This document shows positions 47,311 through 59,867 of a stretch of 64,000 bases of DNA, piece after piece. The stretch lies in the NCBI RefSeq assembly GCF_001632365.1, contig NW_024468527.1:204440-268439 (forward strand), read 5' to 3'. Position 1 is the stretch's first letter; each line of letters begins with the position of its first letter. The notes beneath the pieces are model-generated. The model saw nothing but the letters and a program-made list of their open reading frames with translations, was not told the origin of the DNA and did not search any database. Both the position numbers and the translations under genes were made by a program. Origin of the DNA: Laetiporus sulphureus 93-53 (lineage: Eukaryota; Basidiomycota; Agaricomycetes; Polyporales; Laetiporaceae).

Positions 47311-50300
47311 ATGTCTATGCTACCAGCCGGGCTCTCGAGTATGGACAGCCTCGACGTAAATCTTGCGTCCTCAAGCTCTCCTCCGCCTCTAGCATTCGAC
47401 CAATGGAGTGACACACACGAGACAATGGAAACAGATGATGAAAGGGACATACAGGAGGTGGCCACTCAGGAGGAGGACTTGGACGGAGCTAACAAGGTCA
47501 CTGGCGCAGACAAGACAATCGAGATCAATACCCCCTCGCCCACCACCGTCGCCCCTGGCGCGCAGCAGCACATATCAGACGAAGATGCTACTAGTGTACA
47601 CAGCATGCCTGCTGTGCCAGTTGTTGAGCCATCCAGTCCGGCTCCGATGACGTCCCAGAGTGCATCGTCCCATTTTACCCCAAGCAGGTCGTCGAACGCG
47701 GGTCATGCTCCCCGTTCACTCGCTGCTCCAGGGCGAAACGGACGACCTCGTGCGATGCCGGATGTGAGTGTTGTCCGTTACCCATCTATTTATTGCTGAC
47801 AGTCCGCAGGCTCGAGCGTCAAACCGTCTCTCTGGTTTCTTCTCGTCACTCATTCACCGCCGAGATACCATAACTTCTCATGTTACTGATTCGGGCGCAC
47901 AGGGTTCGCCACATGCACAATCTTCCTCACGGGGCTCATCTCCCATTCCCTCCCGTACCTCTACTCCACCGCCACGGCTGCCTTCGCCCTCACTCATGGA
48001 GCTAGGCCTTACGCTGTCCTCAGTGACTGACAAAATCAATGTCTCACACGCGAATGGACCGCCATTAAGTGGAGCTTTTTTGAAGCCACACTACTTGCTT
48101 CTCTGCCATGCGCAAGGCTTGGACGTCCTGCCGCTCGTACATTTCGCTGTGCTCCAGCCATATGCGTTGATCAGGCGGGTATCCTTCAAGAGCATCGTGA
48201 TCATGGAACATCGTGGCGTTCTGGTCGCGATTGCTGGAAGGAGGAACGGTGTGCGAGTATACGCATTGGAGGACATCAGACGCGCTGTCGAATGGAGGAT
48301 TGAGGTGGAGATTAGAAAGGAGCAGGAGCATGTTCGGAGGAGCGAGGCAAAACGACCCTTGTTATCTACATCAGCCGCAGGCCCGCGGTCTGAGAGAAGA
48401 GCCTCATTAGACAAACACAGAGAGAGGACGCCTCTTGCTCCAGTGTCCACTTCGACGAGGGGCAAGCGAAGATCTTCCTTCTCCATTGCACCGCCTGCCT
48501 CTCCTTCTGGCCCTGTTCGCACAAATACCGCAAGAAGGCCCAAGACGGCAGACGCGCAGGCACAGTCATCACCTACAACCCCAACACCGGCAGGTCCTCC
48601 CCCCGCTTATTCGACCAACTCTCCTCCTCGTGGCCTAGAGCATTCTGCGATTGTTTCTGCCCAGACGCGCTCCAGATCAACATCCTTGAGCGACGTTCTA
48701 TCAGGAACCCTGAGCAGACGCCAGACTGGCGGCTTATTTGTTGAGCGACGCGGCGAACAGCGTGATGCAAAAGCTGAATGGGCTTCAAGTGATGACGATG
48801 AGGCGATCAATGTTGTCGCCGCACCGAGCGGTAGCCTGGCATTGGACGAGCGAACGAGCTCGGTAACTGCCATTTCTGGTGCTGGCCCCGCCGGAGACGT
48901 CACGCCTCCACGAATAGAGGTCACTCGCACGCAGACCATTTCTTCAATGCAACGCAGGAACCGTCCCGCCAATCTTGATTTGTCAAGAACGAACTCTATA
49001 ACAAACGTAACACCAGAAATTCCACCGTCTCCTGCACCCACCTTGCTTACGTTGCGCCAGGCTCTCTCGATATCTCCCCATAGCAGCGGAATGCTGCCCA
49101 CACTCGGTTCTCTCAATGGAATTGCGACGGCGAATGACGGAGATGCTGAAGGTGACGCAGACGAAGAGGATGACGGCGATCCTGATCCATCTTCTCCAAC
49201 AACCCCTACACGCGAGCGTATATCTCTCGTGGAAGCTCTCATGGAGAGCCGTCTACCTCATCTTCCGCCGGCAGGTACGCGTCACGAACAGGAAGCGATC
49301 CTCATAGGAGCCCAAAGCACAGCTCCAGACGACTTTCAGCCAAGTAGTCCGCGGACGTCCGATTCAGGTACGATGTATTCCAGGCGAAGTACTGGGGATC
49401 AGTCAAGCACTAGACGGCGCAGAAGATGGTCCGTTCTCGACGGGATCTTCTTTCATTCTCCTACAAACTCCCAGTCGTCATTCCCAACTGTGCAGGAAGG
49501 CGTCAGTCTCGGATCGGTCGCGTCAGCGACAGCAGCCGACAGTGTCTCTGAAATGCAACAGCAAAGCGCAAACCTGGTTTCGTCTCCGGGCATGACTCCC
49601 TCTCAGTCCAATCGCATAGCTCCTTCGGACTCACGTGCAACTATTCGTCCTGCAACGTCCCCTAGACCTTTAACACCGTCGGGTGCGCCTGTCGCCAGTT
49701 CGCAAACTTCCCTGGATCGCCCTGCAACTGCGGAACTGCCTCCTCTACCTTCTACTGCACGATTCCTGCCTCGGATCATTACCAGCGCTTTCCAGTCTCG
49801 TCGATCGGATGACTTGCCTTCTCTTCGAACGGGAGATCTTGATGCGAAGAGGGCAGGCCCTCTGGCGCCCCCAACTCCTGTTCCCCCGCCCAAACTGGAA
49901 TATGCGAAGTTACCGGGGACTAAAGGGGCTGTACTGGTCAAAGCCGTCGAAACTGCAAAGAAAAGGTGTGTGTCGTATCGTATTAAAAGTGTTCGACATT
50001 ATTGTAATTTGGTCCCTTTCATTAGCTTCCTTGCTATCCTGTGCGGTGAGAACGGAGAGAAGGTTGAGCTGTTTGCTGGTACATATCGTACCGCCCTTCA
50101 ATTGTCGCGTACCTTCATCCTGCCCGATTCGCCCAAATCACTGGAGCTGCAGCTGCAAGGTGATGATCTGGTTGAAGTCTTTCTTGTTTTCACTCAGAAC
50201 GTCTTCGGACTGGAACCGGCTACCGTGCGGGTCCGTGAGGTTCGGATCGGGCGAGCGGAGCGTAGAGCAGCTCGACGGCGAGCTCGCGGACTGCGAACTG

Positions 50301-51574
50301 ACCAGTCTGGTGAAGTGGACGCGGAGGGTAATGGTGCAGGAGAGGAAGACACTGCGGTCAACGTAACCATTGTCTCACCGCCCAATGCTGCAACTGTGGA
50401 AGATGGCACCGCAAGTCCAGGACCTGGCTCGTCGACGGCGCTACCTCAGACACCAGATGCGTCGCAATCACAGATAGACTGCTCGAGTGTCACCGCTTCG
50501 ACTGATGAGCTTGTCACGCTAGCTGCTGCACATACCAGTCCATATACCACCTTCCAGCAGCTTTTGTTTGCACCCAACTTCCCTTTGGCGACTATCTCCG
50601 ATGACTACATCATCCCTCCTACCTACAATTCCTTCTTGCAATATCGGGCTATGCATGAACCAGAAGTGAACGGAGATCCCAACGTTGACCTTTCACAAGT
50701 GCAGTTCTCACCTCCTGGCCTTCCCGTACCTACACCGGCTCCACCCTCCCGTTGGTTCTACAAGGATCCTAAGGGGATCGTTCACGGTAAGTAGGGCAGC
50801 TAATGGACGCAGGCGATGATAACTCACTTAGACGCGCATAGGACCGTGGAAAGCAACCTTGATGCAGGCATGGTACAGAGATGGCCTCCTACCTCCCGAT
50901 TTACCTGTGAGAAGAGAAGAAGATAATGAGTATATCATGTTGAAGGATCTGCGATTGCAATGTGTGGACCCTACTCATCCGTTTAGAAGCGCCCCCCCAC
51001 TTCCCATGATTCCGCAGCCACTCCCCGTCACCGATGCTTCTAAGCCCCTGTTGCCTCCTATTTCTTTATTAACACAACCGAGACACTTTGGTCCGCCAGC
51101 TCTGTTCTATTCTTCACGCGGTGGTCATAGTACGACCATCGTCGATGCTCGGGGACGGTCTGTATTAAAGGGCCGTTTCCTATGGAGTGCGGACGATCAG
51201 GATGAAAATCCGGTGAGACTTGGTGACGTTAAACGGTTAGAGGCATTCGACGTGGAGGATCGTGCCGTACTGGTCGCTATGCGACAAGGTGGTCTCGAGG
51301 CAGTTGACTTTGGCGACGCACTTCTTCGTCCTGCGGATCATTCCCGCGCGGTGTGTCCACACTTCCAGCCACCTCCTTCGGCTATCAACAGACGCGGGCC
51401 GTTCTTATGGAAGATCGGTTCGCCCCTCAATTCTCATCCTTCGATCTCCTCCATATCATCTGCGACTGCGATCCCACCGTCGTCAAAATTCGCGCAAGCT
51501 TCGCATCGGAAGAAGGTGAACACGGGCCCTGTCAAGTCCCCCCGCTCGGAATTTACCCTATCAGGCGACCCTGA
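47311..51574 (+). CDS. Large GYF-domain protein with CNH-like N-terminal segments
   Basis: Five exons, 47311-47763, 47810-49965, 50026-50786, 50842-51350 and 51392-51574, give about 1353 residues. Segments near residues 250-330 (HYLLLCHAQGLDVLPLVHF, GVLVAIAGRRNGVRVYALED) and 870-960 (FLAILCGENGEKVELFAG, VFLVFTQNVFGLEPATVRVREVR) resemble blades of a citron-homology/WD-type propeller, separated by a long Ser/Pro-rich insert. Near residue 1125 a GYF domain is clear: WFYKDPKGIVHGPW, then MQAWYRDGLLPPDLPVRR, split by an intron. GYF domains bind proline-rich partners (Smy2, GIGYF, splicing factors). The last intron is short (41 nt). Without it the frame runs on to 51704 with a less protein-like end. 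The role is likely RNA metabolism or trafficking, by inference. Confidence 0.75.
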
Positions 51575-52019
51575 CTCGGATCGCATGCAAGACGAGGTGC
51601 TATTCCTGGGCAGGAAAGATGACGAACTGTACATTTGTGAGAGGAGGCCCCATTCATTCCGGATACTCAAATTATCACCAAGTCCTCCGCAATGCTCAGC
51701 ATGAGTGACCCGTTTCATCTGCTCTATTTCTAGGTCACCGGATCACTCTTTGGTGATTGTGCCATATCCTCATTTTCATCCATCATGTCGCATTCATATT
51801 TTTCTTGATATCATCTTGACCCGTATCCTGGACATTGGAGCAGCAGTGTCGTTATTCTCGTATTATTCACGCAAAATGATGCCACTACGATGCAAGGGAG
51901 AATGTAATGAACATTGCAGACATGACTTAATTCCCGCTACGACAGTAGTGGGTCTTGTCGATTTGAAGCTCACAAGGCTCTCTGCGAAAATTAGCGATCG
52001 GCGGCACAGAGAGCAACGA
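51575..52019. other. 3' flank up to the mobile-element boundary
   Basis: About 445 bp hold the probable 3' UTR of the GYF gene. Nothing else is recognised. Confidence 0.4.
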
Positions 52020-52038
52020 ACCTATGGGGAACCATCCG
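52020..52038 (+). repeat. Left inverted terminal repeat
   Basis: ACCTATGGGGAACCATCCG matches the reverse complement of 63232-63250 without mismatch. Confidence 0.7.
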
Positions 52039-52073
52039 GCGGATCCGGCGGATCCGGCGGATTAGCCGGATGG
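52030..52073. repeat. Hairpin of GGATCCGGC repeats at the left end
   Basis: ACCATCCGGC (52030-52039) and GCCGGATGGT (52064-52073) are perfect inverted arms around a 9-bp tandem repeat (GGATCCGGC). A single strand could fold into a strong hairpin. The right end keeps a diverged version with GGATCCGCT units. Confidence 0.65.
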
Positions 52074-52097
52074 TCCGGGTAGGCTACCGTGATGTTC

Positions 52098-52905
52098 ATG
52101 AAGCATGAAGCATGAAGCGTAAAGAGTTGGTCGGTGATACGTTCTTGTGCGATAAGTATATGCGTTATGATTCCCTGTTTATATGCAATCAGCGTGCATC
52201 CGGGAATCATGCAAGGTCACCTCGCTGCCGTGTCAAGAGGTATTCAAACCCGGTTGGTCCTTTATCATACCACAGTTCAGTCGAATTGTGGGGTTCCATC
52301 TCGCTTTGACATTGCTAGAAGAATAGAATAATTTTCTGTGAAGCTGCCATGCTTCCTAAATCCAACCCCCCCCTCCTGCCCCCTCGGGACGAAACCCCAT
52401 CCGAGTGCCGTACCGTGCTGGGGCTGATCAGAGAATTCTCCGGCACCAATCAGGAAACAGGAATGAATCTCCTGTTAAGGTTCCAGTCACATGATCAACA
52501 CCCATCTGTCAATGAAACACGGCCACAAACAGGCTGCTTCATGATTCCGATATTCAATAGCCCTCACAATGTATCCTGTATCATTCAGAGATTATAATTG
52601 AGTCTATCTATGGCGACAACATGACTAAGAACTGTACAGATTATTGCGGCACACAATCTTGAGATTTCTTTTTGGACTTTGTAGTGCTGCCGCATAGCTC
52701 AAGGACACACAGTGCACTGTTATGTCCATCAATGCTGCTGGCCATCCTCTGTCTCATCTGCCACAATGTCCCAAATGCAGTGCACAATATCTGACAGCTC
52801 CAGTCCTCTGTTCTGGGCACACAGATCCTGACAATAAAGGTTACTGGTTTCGGAAGGTGTGTTATGTGATAACTTGTTGTTCCTCATTGCCCTGAAATAT
52901 GAGGC
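52098..52905. other. Element left flank without a gene
   Basis: About 800 bp between the left terminal repeat and the first element gene. Short repeats of GCATGAA occur near 52100. No coding signal is seen. Confidence 0.4.
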
Positions 52906-52974
52906 ATGAATCAGTGCCTTGACAACAAGCCTCCATCACATGTGGCATGCGATTATTTTGAGTGGGTGAGGACA

Positions 52975-54957
52975 ATGCCGAAGGGCAAGCAAGCACGCCC
53001 CTCTGTCCCGTGCCCTGGACATTGTTGCAAAGCAGCCCGCCCAAATTCCATGACAAATACAAACCTTGATTGCACATTTGGATTATGCCAGGCATGCTGC
53101 CAAGACACACGAGCACAATTTTCAAGCCTGCGCAGTTGTGCGGTGTCGAAGCATAACTGCTCAAATAACTCTTCTACACGATCTGGAGCACCTACAGCTA
53201 CATATCTGCTGCTGCTTCAGAGTGGTCTCATGGCGGAGGCCTCAGAGCCTCAACCACTACTTGCCGCTCCAGCATCCATCCAGATACCTACGGTGAAATC
53301 CTACAAGCTCTCTATATCGCCTATATACCAGCAGAAGCTCTGGGAGCTTGAAAGAGATGATTTAGAAAGGTTTCGCCAAGCAGAGATGAAGACTCACCTT
53401 GCACGTGAGGGGGACAGAACGGTCATGGTCTATTGGTGGCAACAGGTGCGTGATGAACTCTCTTATTATAGATGCAACCGATTGAAATGTATGGGCATAG
53501 AATGATGAGCCAGCGGACCTGTTCTTTGTCGTGGCTCCAGACTACCCATACTTTCATCCCAAGCAGGCAAAAGACCTGTATAAGTGCTTTGCGCTTGGAA
53601 CAGCTGACTTTCAATATTATGATTGGAAGATCAAGAAATGGGTCTACAGTTTGCCGGACTCACCGTGCATCAATATCAAGACTGCAACTGAATTGCATTA
53701 TCGCTGCGATGGAGTGACTACTGGCCCGGGCATGCCTGTGATTAGCCTCAAGCGTACCACCTCGGAGGCTGTTTTAAGGCTCCAACTATTTATACTATTT
53801 ACACTCCTGAGGTGTAAATATATAGTATATAGTAAACAGTTATCTATATGTCATATAAACAGTTTATATAAAGTTTATATAGTTTTTTTTGGTCCCATCT
53901 TTTGATGGAGTTTTACTCAACTGTGAGCAGCCTCTGTGATTGTTGAGGCCTTTAAGAACCTGTTTGCATCAGCAAGCACATGACAGTGAGCAGAAAACAA
54001 GCATTCAATGTCAACACTTGCACTAGAAATGACCAGAAAATCTTATGTCATACAAGAAATGACAAGAAACTCATGTTCATGAGCCTATATGTTGATAAAC
54101 TGTTAGTGGTGACTGCTGTTAAACACTATGACTTTCAATTGGCTCACTGTTGTGCTGTCAAATCTAGCAATTGTGCACTCAATAGTCCTATATCATCATA
54201 AAACTATTTATACTATATATATACATCTATTTACTATGTACAGGCCCAACTGTAAATAAACAGATATAGTAAACAGTTAAAACTATGTAACATAGTAAAT
54301 AGATAGAAATGTTGGAGCCTTAGGCTGTTTTAGAAGAGAGCATAGAGCGTCTTCACTCAATGAGCTCATTTGAAAGTGTTGAGGATATAAGTGGGCCTTC
54401 TAGGTATGTTCGCTTGTAGTATCACAGATAATGAAGTATTTGACTCACAGGTTGCCAGTTTGCCAGCCACTCCTCGCAAACCTCCTCGGACATCTCAAAC
54501 TGTTATCGACATTGATGCATGGCTAAGCACGCCAAGCCATTCTGCACCTATCATGTCACCAAGCCAGGCTAGTGTGACATCTCCTCCAAGGACTCCAATG
54601 AGAAACTTCGAGTCGCAGGTGTCCTCACCTTCTTTTAGCCAAATCGGCTCACCATCAAAGACTCCTACGCTGAAAGGTCATCATGGTTGGCCATTGAAGT
54701 ATGCGATTGACATGGCAGATGGCTTCGCCATCATAAAGACATTAGAGGGGGATGGACAGAGCCGTGACAATGCATTCTCATTTGTCTTCACCAGTGCTAA
54801 CTATTGCAGCTCTACCTTCAATGACAACGAGCGAGCTTGGCGAGTGGCAGAGGAAGTTGGTGGTGAAACAGAACTTCAACAGTGGATCACATATGGACGG
54901 ACTCCCCAGAGCGAGTGGCAAGCTTTCATGAAGCAGTGGTGGCAAGGTCGTAAATAG
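52975..54957 (+). CDS. Transposon-associated gene A, N-terminal Cys cluster, split by a MITE
   Basis: The frame starts at 52975 (or in frame at 52906) and shows a Cys cluster near the start: CPGHCC, then DCTFGLCQACC. The donor after WWQQ (53441) joins to NDEPADLFFVVAPDYPYFHP at 53503. The frame reads to LKRTTSEAV, where a 548-bp element (53775-54322) interrupts it. Coding resumes with LEESIERLHSMSSFE in the frame expected if the insert and one target copy are left out. An AG acceptor near 54452 (after gccag) then leads to the C-terminal part (GWPLKYAIDMADGFAIIKTLEGDG) ending at 54957. This family occurs in many copies in agaricomycete genomes, but its function is unknown to me. Apart from the insert I see no stop or frameshift. 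Confidence 0.6.
53775..54322. mobile_element. hAT-like MITE inserted in gene A
   Basis: A 548-bp AT-rich element begins TAAGGCTCCAAC and ends with its exact reverse complement GTTGGAGCCTTA. It is flanked by a perfect 8-bp direct repeat GGCTGTTT (53767-53774 and 54323-54330). An 8-bp duplication with TA-starting short inverted ends is characteristic of the hAT superfamily. Subterminal ATAGTAAACAGT and CTATTTA(T/C) motifs recur near both ends, as hAT transposase-binding repeats do. There is no coding capacity, so it is non-autonomous. Confidence 0.85.
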
Positions 54958-55325
54958 GGCATATATAGTGCTCTTGAAAAATGTCTCATCAATGCATCTG
55001 TATCACAGCCGGCGAGGTGAATATATTAGGCCAACGTACAGTCGAGGGCCTTGAGTGTGCTAATGGCTGCGATGGTGAGGTACCAATTTGCAGCACCCTT
55101 GCAAAACAATAGGTCATATTTAAGAATTCAGCACCGTTAAGTAATGATCTTGGTCAACAAAAAACGACATCCAGAGCCGATAGCAAAAGGGAGGAGCCTA
55201 TGAAAAAGACAGGAGACTGGATGGCGTACCTGAAACGCAGTACATCGGCTTCTGCCGAGTGAACTTTAAACTTTGCTAGTTCACCGGCACTGACGGTCGT
55301 TCATCTTCACGACAATTGTGCCAGG

Positions 55326-57444
55326 ATGGCTGTTCCACTCAAGGCAAAAGATCTGTAAGTTTATCTGCTTGCCACCAGATAAAACTTGCTAATATTGTTT
55401 TCTGCACAGAATTGGCTTGACTGGGTCTGAATCCAAAGTAAGAGCCTCTATGTCTCTAAGCGATCGTGGCAGAAAAATATTGACTACTTGCTTGGGATGA
55501 AAGATGATCTTGTGCATATGGTGGGACCTGCACAAACTAACAGCTCCCCGCTTCAATTTTCAAGGCACTGGCGAGGAGGCTGTTTGGCAGCGTATCGAGG
55601 TTGACAGCGTGATGATTAACTGGTCTGCAGTTCAAAAGTCAGCTCTGAACGTTGCGAAAACAGCTGCATCACTTTCAAACAAGAAGTTGAACCGCAAGCA
55701 GACAGACGAAGAGAGGGATTGGGGGATAGAGATATTCGCACCACTATTGAAGAGGGTCGCATCGCAGTTCCTGAAGAATATGTGAGTTCCACCTTGCTCC
55801 GACATCACATAAATATGTGATCACCCACTGTAGCTGTTAAAAAGAGCAGAAACTGAGTCAGCAGGTGTCAGCAGCCAAGTCCAGTGAGAAGACGATGAGC
55901 GTAAGAAAAATAATGATAAGAAGAATGACAGCAAAGACGAGAATAAGCACGGAGGTGAGGAGAAGAACGAGGATGACTATGATGATGACGATGATGATGA
56001 CAAGAATGAGGAAGAAGGGGACAAGGAGGATGACAATGAGAAAGGCAGTGATGACGAGAATGAGGAAGAAGATATATTCGATGCACCACCTTTAACTCAG
56101 CTTCGTGTGCTTCATGCATCCAAGTGTGGTCCCTCTGTTGCACTGCGCCCAGTGCCTTACGTTGCCATTGGGGACATGGATGAGGACGTAGATGCAGCTG
56201 ACGGAATCGCTGATATTGTGGTGAAGTATCAAGATTGCCGAGTTGCAGTGGGCGAGCAAGTTGCAAATGGGCCAGGGCACTGACGTCTTGTCTATTTAAA
56301 AGACATGCCTGTTATGGAGGACTGCTCTGCGATGCATGGACAAGCACAGATCAGATACTTTGTGAGGGGTCATGCACTCATCAGCAGGCTACGAGAGACG
56401 ACACTCTTGCGAGGCTGTACGTGCTTGCTTAAGGATCTTCGAAATTATTTTCATGCGTGTTTGCTATCATTACAGGTCGTCTGAACTTTTCTGACATGAT
56501 GAAATTGGACGCGAAGGACAAGTCACGAGGGATATCCTGGCTGGAAAGCATCGCCGTCACAAATGCAAATGGTGAATTTGAGCTCTCTGACAGTGAGCTG
56601 GAGATACCTCTGGTCATTCTTCATGAATCAATCAGAGAAGCACAATTATGTTGTGAGGACCTAGCGGTGGAATGGGTATGTGGTCCTCCTCACACGCATT
56701 ATCTGAGCCGCTAATGATCTTGCAGTTCACAGAGCTTGTTGCACCTGATGGAAAGACTAGCACGAAGTGCAAGCTTATCCAGAACGATGTTCCTGCCAAC
56801 CTCCATGCAGGCTCAGCAAAAGGCAAAAAACGCATGAATAAGGATCCTACTCACCCAAAATCAGACAAGGTGACGAGGGCTGAGATGCTTCACTTCCTCG
56901 CTGAGGTTGATGGTGGCCACTTTGAAAATCACCCCGCTGTTCTCTCAATCTGTCATGCCCCAAATCGCAAGGCCTCCATTGTTTTGAACGTCCTACTCAG
57001 TCAGCTCGACATCATCTGGGAGATCAGTAAGATGAAATACCCAACCGACAATGGCACTCAAGTAACACCCATGAATCATGCAATCAGTGACTTCATGTGG
57101 TGTCAAGCTGAATGGGTCGGTCAATGCTTGCAGGTGGCAGCTCTGATTAAGGATCATGCAGATGAACCTAAAATCAAGAAACTTCATNNNNNNNNNNNNN
57201 NNNNNNNNNNNNNNNNNNNNNNNNNNNNNNNNNNNNNNNNNNNNNNNNNNNNNNNNNNNNNNNNNNNNNNNNNNNNNNNNNNNNNNNAACGACAATGGGG
57301 GTTAGTGGATTGCTGAACAAGCTAAAAGATATCATATCGCAGAAGGTACAGAAGGACAATCACACTCACCATCGTAACAGCAGGAATGATTTGTTTGAGG
57401 GGTCTGGGAGAGACACCGGCTCTGACTCCGAGTCAGAGTCATGA
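55326..57444 (+). CDS. Transposon-associated gene B with acidic repeat, interrupted by assembly gap
   Basis: The likely start MAVPLKAKDL is at 55326. Good splice sites lead through LIGLTGSESK and NIDYLLGMKDDLVHM to TGEEAVWQRIEVDSVMINW and RDWGIEIFAPLLKRV (55566-55785). An Asp/Glu/Lys-rich repeat stretch follows (about 55890-56090), then DAPPLTQLRVLHASKCGPS, LNFSDMMKLDAKDKSRGI and FTELVAPDGKTSTKCKL to LIKDHADEPKIKKLH, where the sequence becomes N. After the gap the frame resumes near 57290 and ends in a Ser/Glu tail (GSDSESES) at 57444. Exon edges are approximate. I do not recognise a catalytic domain; the family travels with mobile elements in basidiomycetes. Confidence 0.5.
57188..57287. other. 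Assembly gap (100 N)
   Basis: Exactly 100 N lie within gene B. The round size suggests a placeholder of unknown true length. Confidence 0.98.
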
Positions 57445-57592
57445 TGCGAGATGATACTCGTGCTGTATCAGCATGTACATTCTCATTCGTAGTGACAGAA
57501 TGTACGTACAAGTACGGTATGTCAATCATCGAAAGTCGCCATCAAACTCATAATACAAGCTCATTGGTCGGCACAATGTGAGGGACATGTCC

Positions 57593-59867
57593 TCACTTCC
57601 GAAGTTCACATACCAGAAATGCATTTCAAATATTGACCATCTCGTCCAGAAAAAAGTTGTAGTGCGATTCCGTCATCTCGCGCGTTATGGATTGAAACTT
57701 CCAAACCAGACGTTCGCCTGCTCAGCAGCTGAAGAGTCAAACATCCACTGGTTGTGCTCATCGTAAAGCTCAGGGAAACCTGCTGGATTGCAGTGCATCT
57801 GACAGAAAGCATCGGAGTCCTTGTGCTTGTTGATAGCGTGAAAGACATCAACAGGAAATCCTATTGTGTCCAGTCGATGCTCACCAGCGGCAATCAGGTG
57901 CCGTAGCAGGCAGCAGTTGTTATCGAAGAAGAGATAGGATGGACAAGCACAGGAGAAGCGAGCTGGAAAAGTGGCAAGAATAAAATTCTGGATCATATTA
58001 GAGTGCCACACAAGCGTAAGGTTGGCATTCCACTCACCGTGGCATTGACAAGAGACTCTGCATGGAAAAATGTCACTCGTGATATAATAATTCCACAGCA
58101 TCGTACCATGAGTTGCTCGTTATGTGTCCACTTGCGCGTCAAGGACGTCTTGAGCCTTGGAGGTGAGGACAGACCTCCGATCGCTGGACCCACTTGCATA
58201 GATGATGCAATATTTGCTGACACATCAGATACAATGAGACTTGAGCCTTCAATAAAAGTCTCTGTCTCCGGCACCTCCAATGGCATGGCAGATGTGTCAG
58301 CCATTGTAAGCTCATCAAGGTAGCCAGCCACATTTCTCGGCTCTGCCAACTCAGCAATGCCAGAATGTCGGGCTAGTCTGGCTTTGAGTCAGAAGATTGC
58401 CTTTCCCTGCTCGCATCGACACAATTCTATGCCGCGATGAACGGGATTCTTGCAAGTGCAAAAGCCTTGACATGTGTTTGCACTGCAGCCATGTATCGCG
58501 CATCGCATATGCAAATTGGCATGAATGGGACAGAAGCGATCACGTGGTGATGCCAGCGACTCAATGCAGTCAGCTACATTGCACCTTGGATGACTGACAG
58601 TGACACCATCCATCACACATGCAGTGATACGAGCTACATTGCATGTGGCAGAATTAATCAGGCAAGAGAGAATCATAGTAAACAAAGAGACGTACACCAG
58701 GAGCCATCATGCTCGACAATCACCTTTGCACAATCTCTGCATGCATGTGCCCACTGCTCCTGCCCTGTTCCAGCCACACACAAGTTTTGTTCAAGCAATC
58801 GAGCATTTAGATGATCTTTATGGCTTCCACAGTGAGGTAGTACCAGTCCCACAGATTGTCGTATGCAGTCTCGCAGTAAGGCATAGAGATAGAATGTGTT
58901 CCAGACGGTCTCCGAACTCAAACAATCGTCATCATGCTGAGTGTTAATCGACAGGTTGTATATTCTCGCAATGGCTTCACCTGATGCACTGCATACAATC
59001 GACAAAAGAATGAGACCATGCAAACACTCGTGGCTTGAGTAGAGAATGACATACTGAGAAAATGCCATTTGTGTTGCAAAAAGCTGTGCGAGTTCACTTT
59101 CTACGTAGCAATGTTCTGCCACTTCAAGATAGCGAGGCATGCAAGATAAATAGTGTCTGCATGAGTCATTCCATTCAGTGCAACAGACCGAGTAGTTAGG
59201 CCGATAGGTTGTCTTGCATTCTGGAAGAGATGTGATATAACATCATGCGCAGAAATATAATGCCATGTATTGCTTACCACGACAATACAGCATGATGATC
59301 TGTGCAGGCAAGATGCCTCAGTGCAGGATATAAAGACGAGCCATATACTCCTTATGCTCGGCATGCAATTTATGGCTGAATTTCTTGCACGAGTGATTGA
59401 CACACTCCCATTTGTCGGTAATGATGATTTCTGCACCTGCATGCCATAATTCAGACATCCTAAACCACTGCAAATCAATCATAATGAGAGTGACCAAGTT
59501 TATATTGGGGACCCTGTTCACATAGTAAGTGATCTAAATCCGCCAGTAAGTCCGAACCAGTGGCAACTTCATTCTCCTGAAGGATAAGACCATGGATTGC
59601 GAGCCAAATTGCCTGCACGTTTTCTGCAGGAATGTGCGTGAACAGGCTTATCAGATCATGTATGCTGTCCAGCAGTGATGTGGTTTGCAGCGTGGCAGGG
59701 GCACAGATTAATGGGGATTTTAGAACGATTACAGGTAATAATCGTGTGCAGAGGGCTGTGAATTGTTGCAGCTGCCGTTGTGTTAAGTTATCATAGAAAG
59801 GCAACCTCCAAAGTCTGTCTGATAGATCACAGAGGAGCATGGCAAGACGTTCAACATGAAACGACAA
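57593..59867 (-). pseudogene. CxC5/CxC6 KDZ-associated cysteine-cluster gene, disabled
   Basis: Minus-strand exons spell a CxC5-like unit and then a CxC6-like unit. The CxC5 part is MSFHVERLAMLLCDLSDRLW at the start, then KWECVNHSCKKFS, CKTTYRPNYSVCC, YLEVAEHCYVES and AGTGQEQWAHACRDCAKVI. The CxC6 part is CVMDGVTVSHPRCNVADC and DRFCPIHANLHMRCAIHGC, and PSYLFFDNNCCLLRHL, FPVDVFHAINKHKDSD and FNSSAAEQANVWFG-type sequence follow. Introns keep good sites. The reading is broken by an in-frame TGA at 59318-59320 (after YILH), a TGA at 58389-58391 (after GKAIF), a TAA with a frameshift at 57685-57687 (after GSFNP) and a TGA at 57626-57628. The family's role in the element is not known; cysteine clusters suggest metal and nucleic-acid binding. 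Confidence 0.75.

Noticed and set aside
51575..51704. Longer C-terminus for the GYF protein without the last intron
   Set aside because: The spliced form ends in a more protein-like helix (FAPQFSSFDLLHIICDCDP); the unspliced end is Ser/Pro-rich and reads like intron plus shifted frame. Kept as a stated alternative only.
55865..56266. Met/Arg/Lys-rich plus frame and His-rich minus frame
   Set aside because: Both are shadows of the Asp/Glu-rich repeat in gene B, which is read in the third frame.
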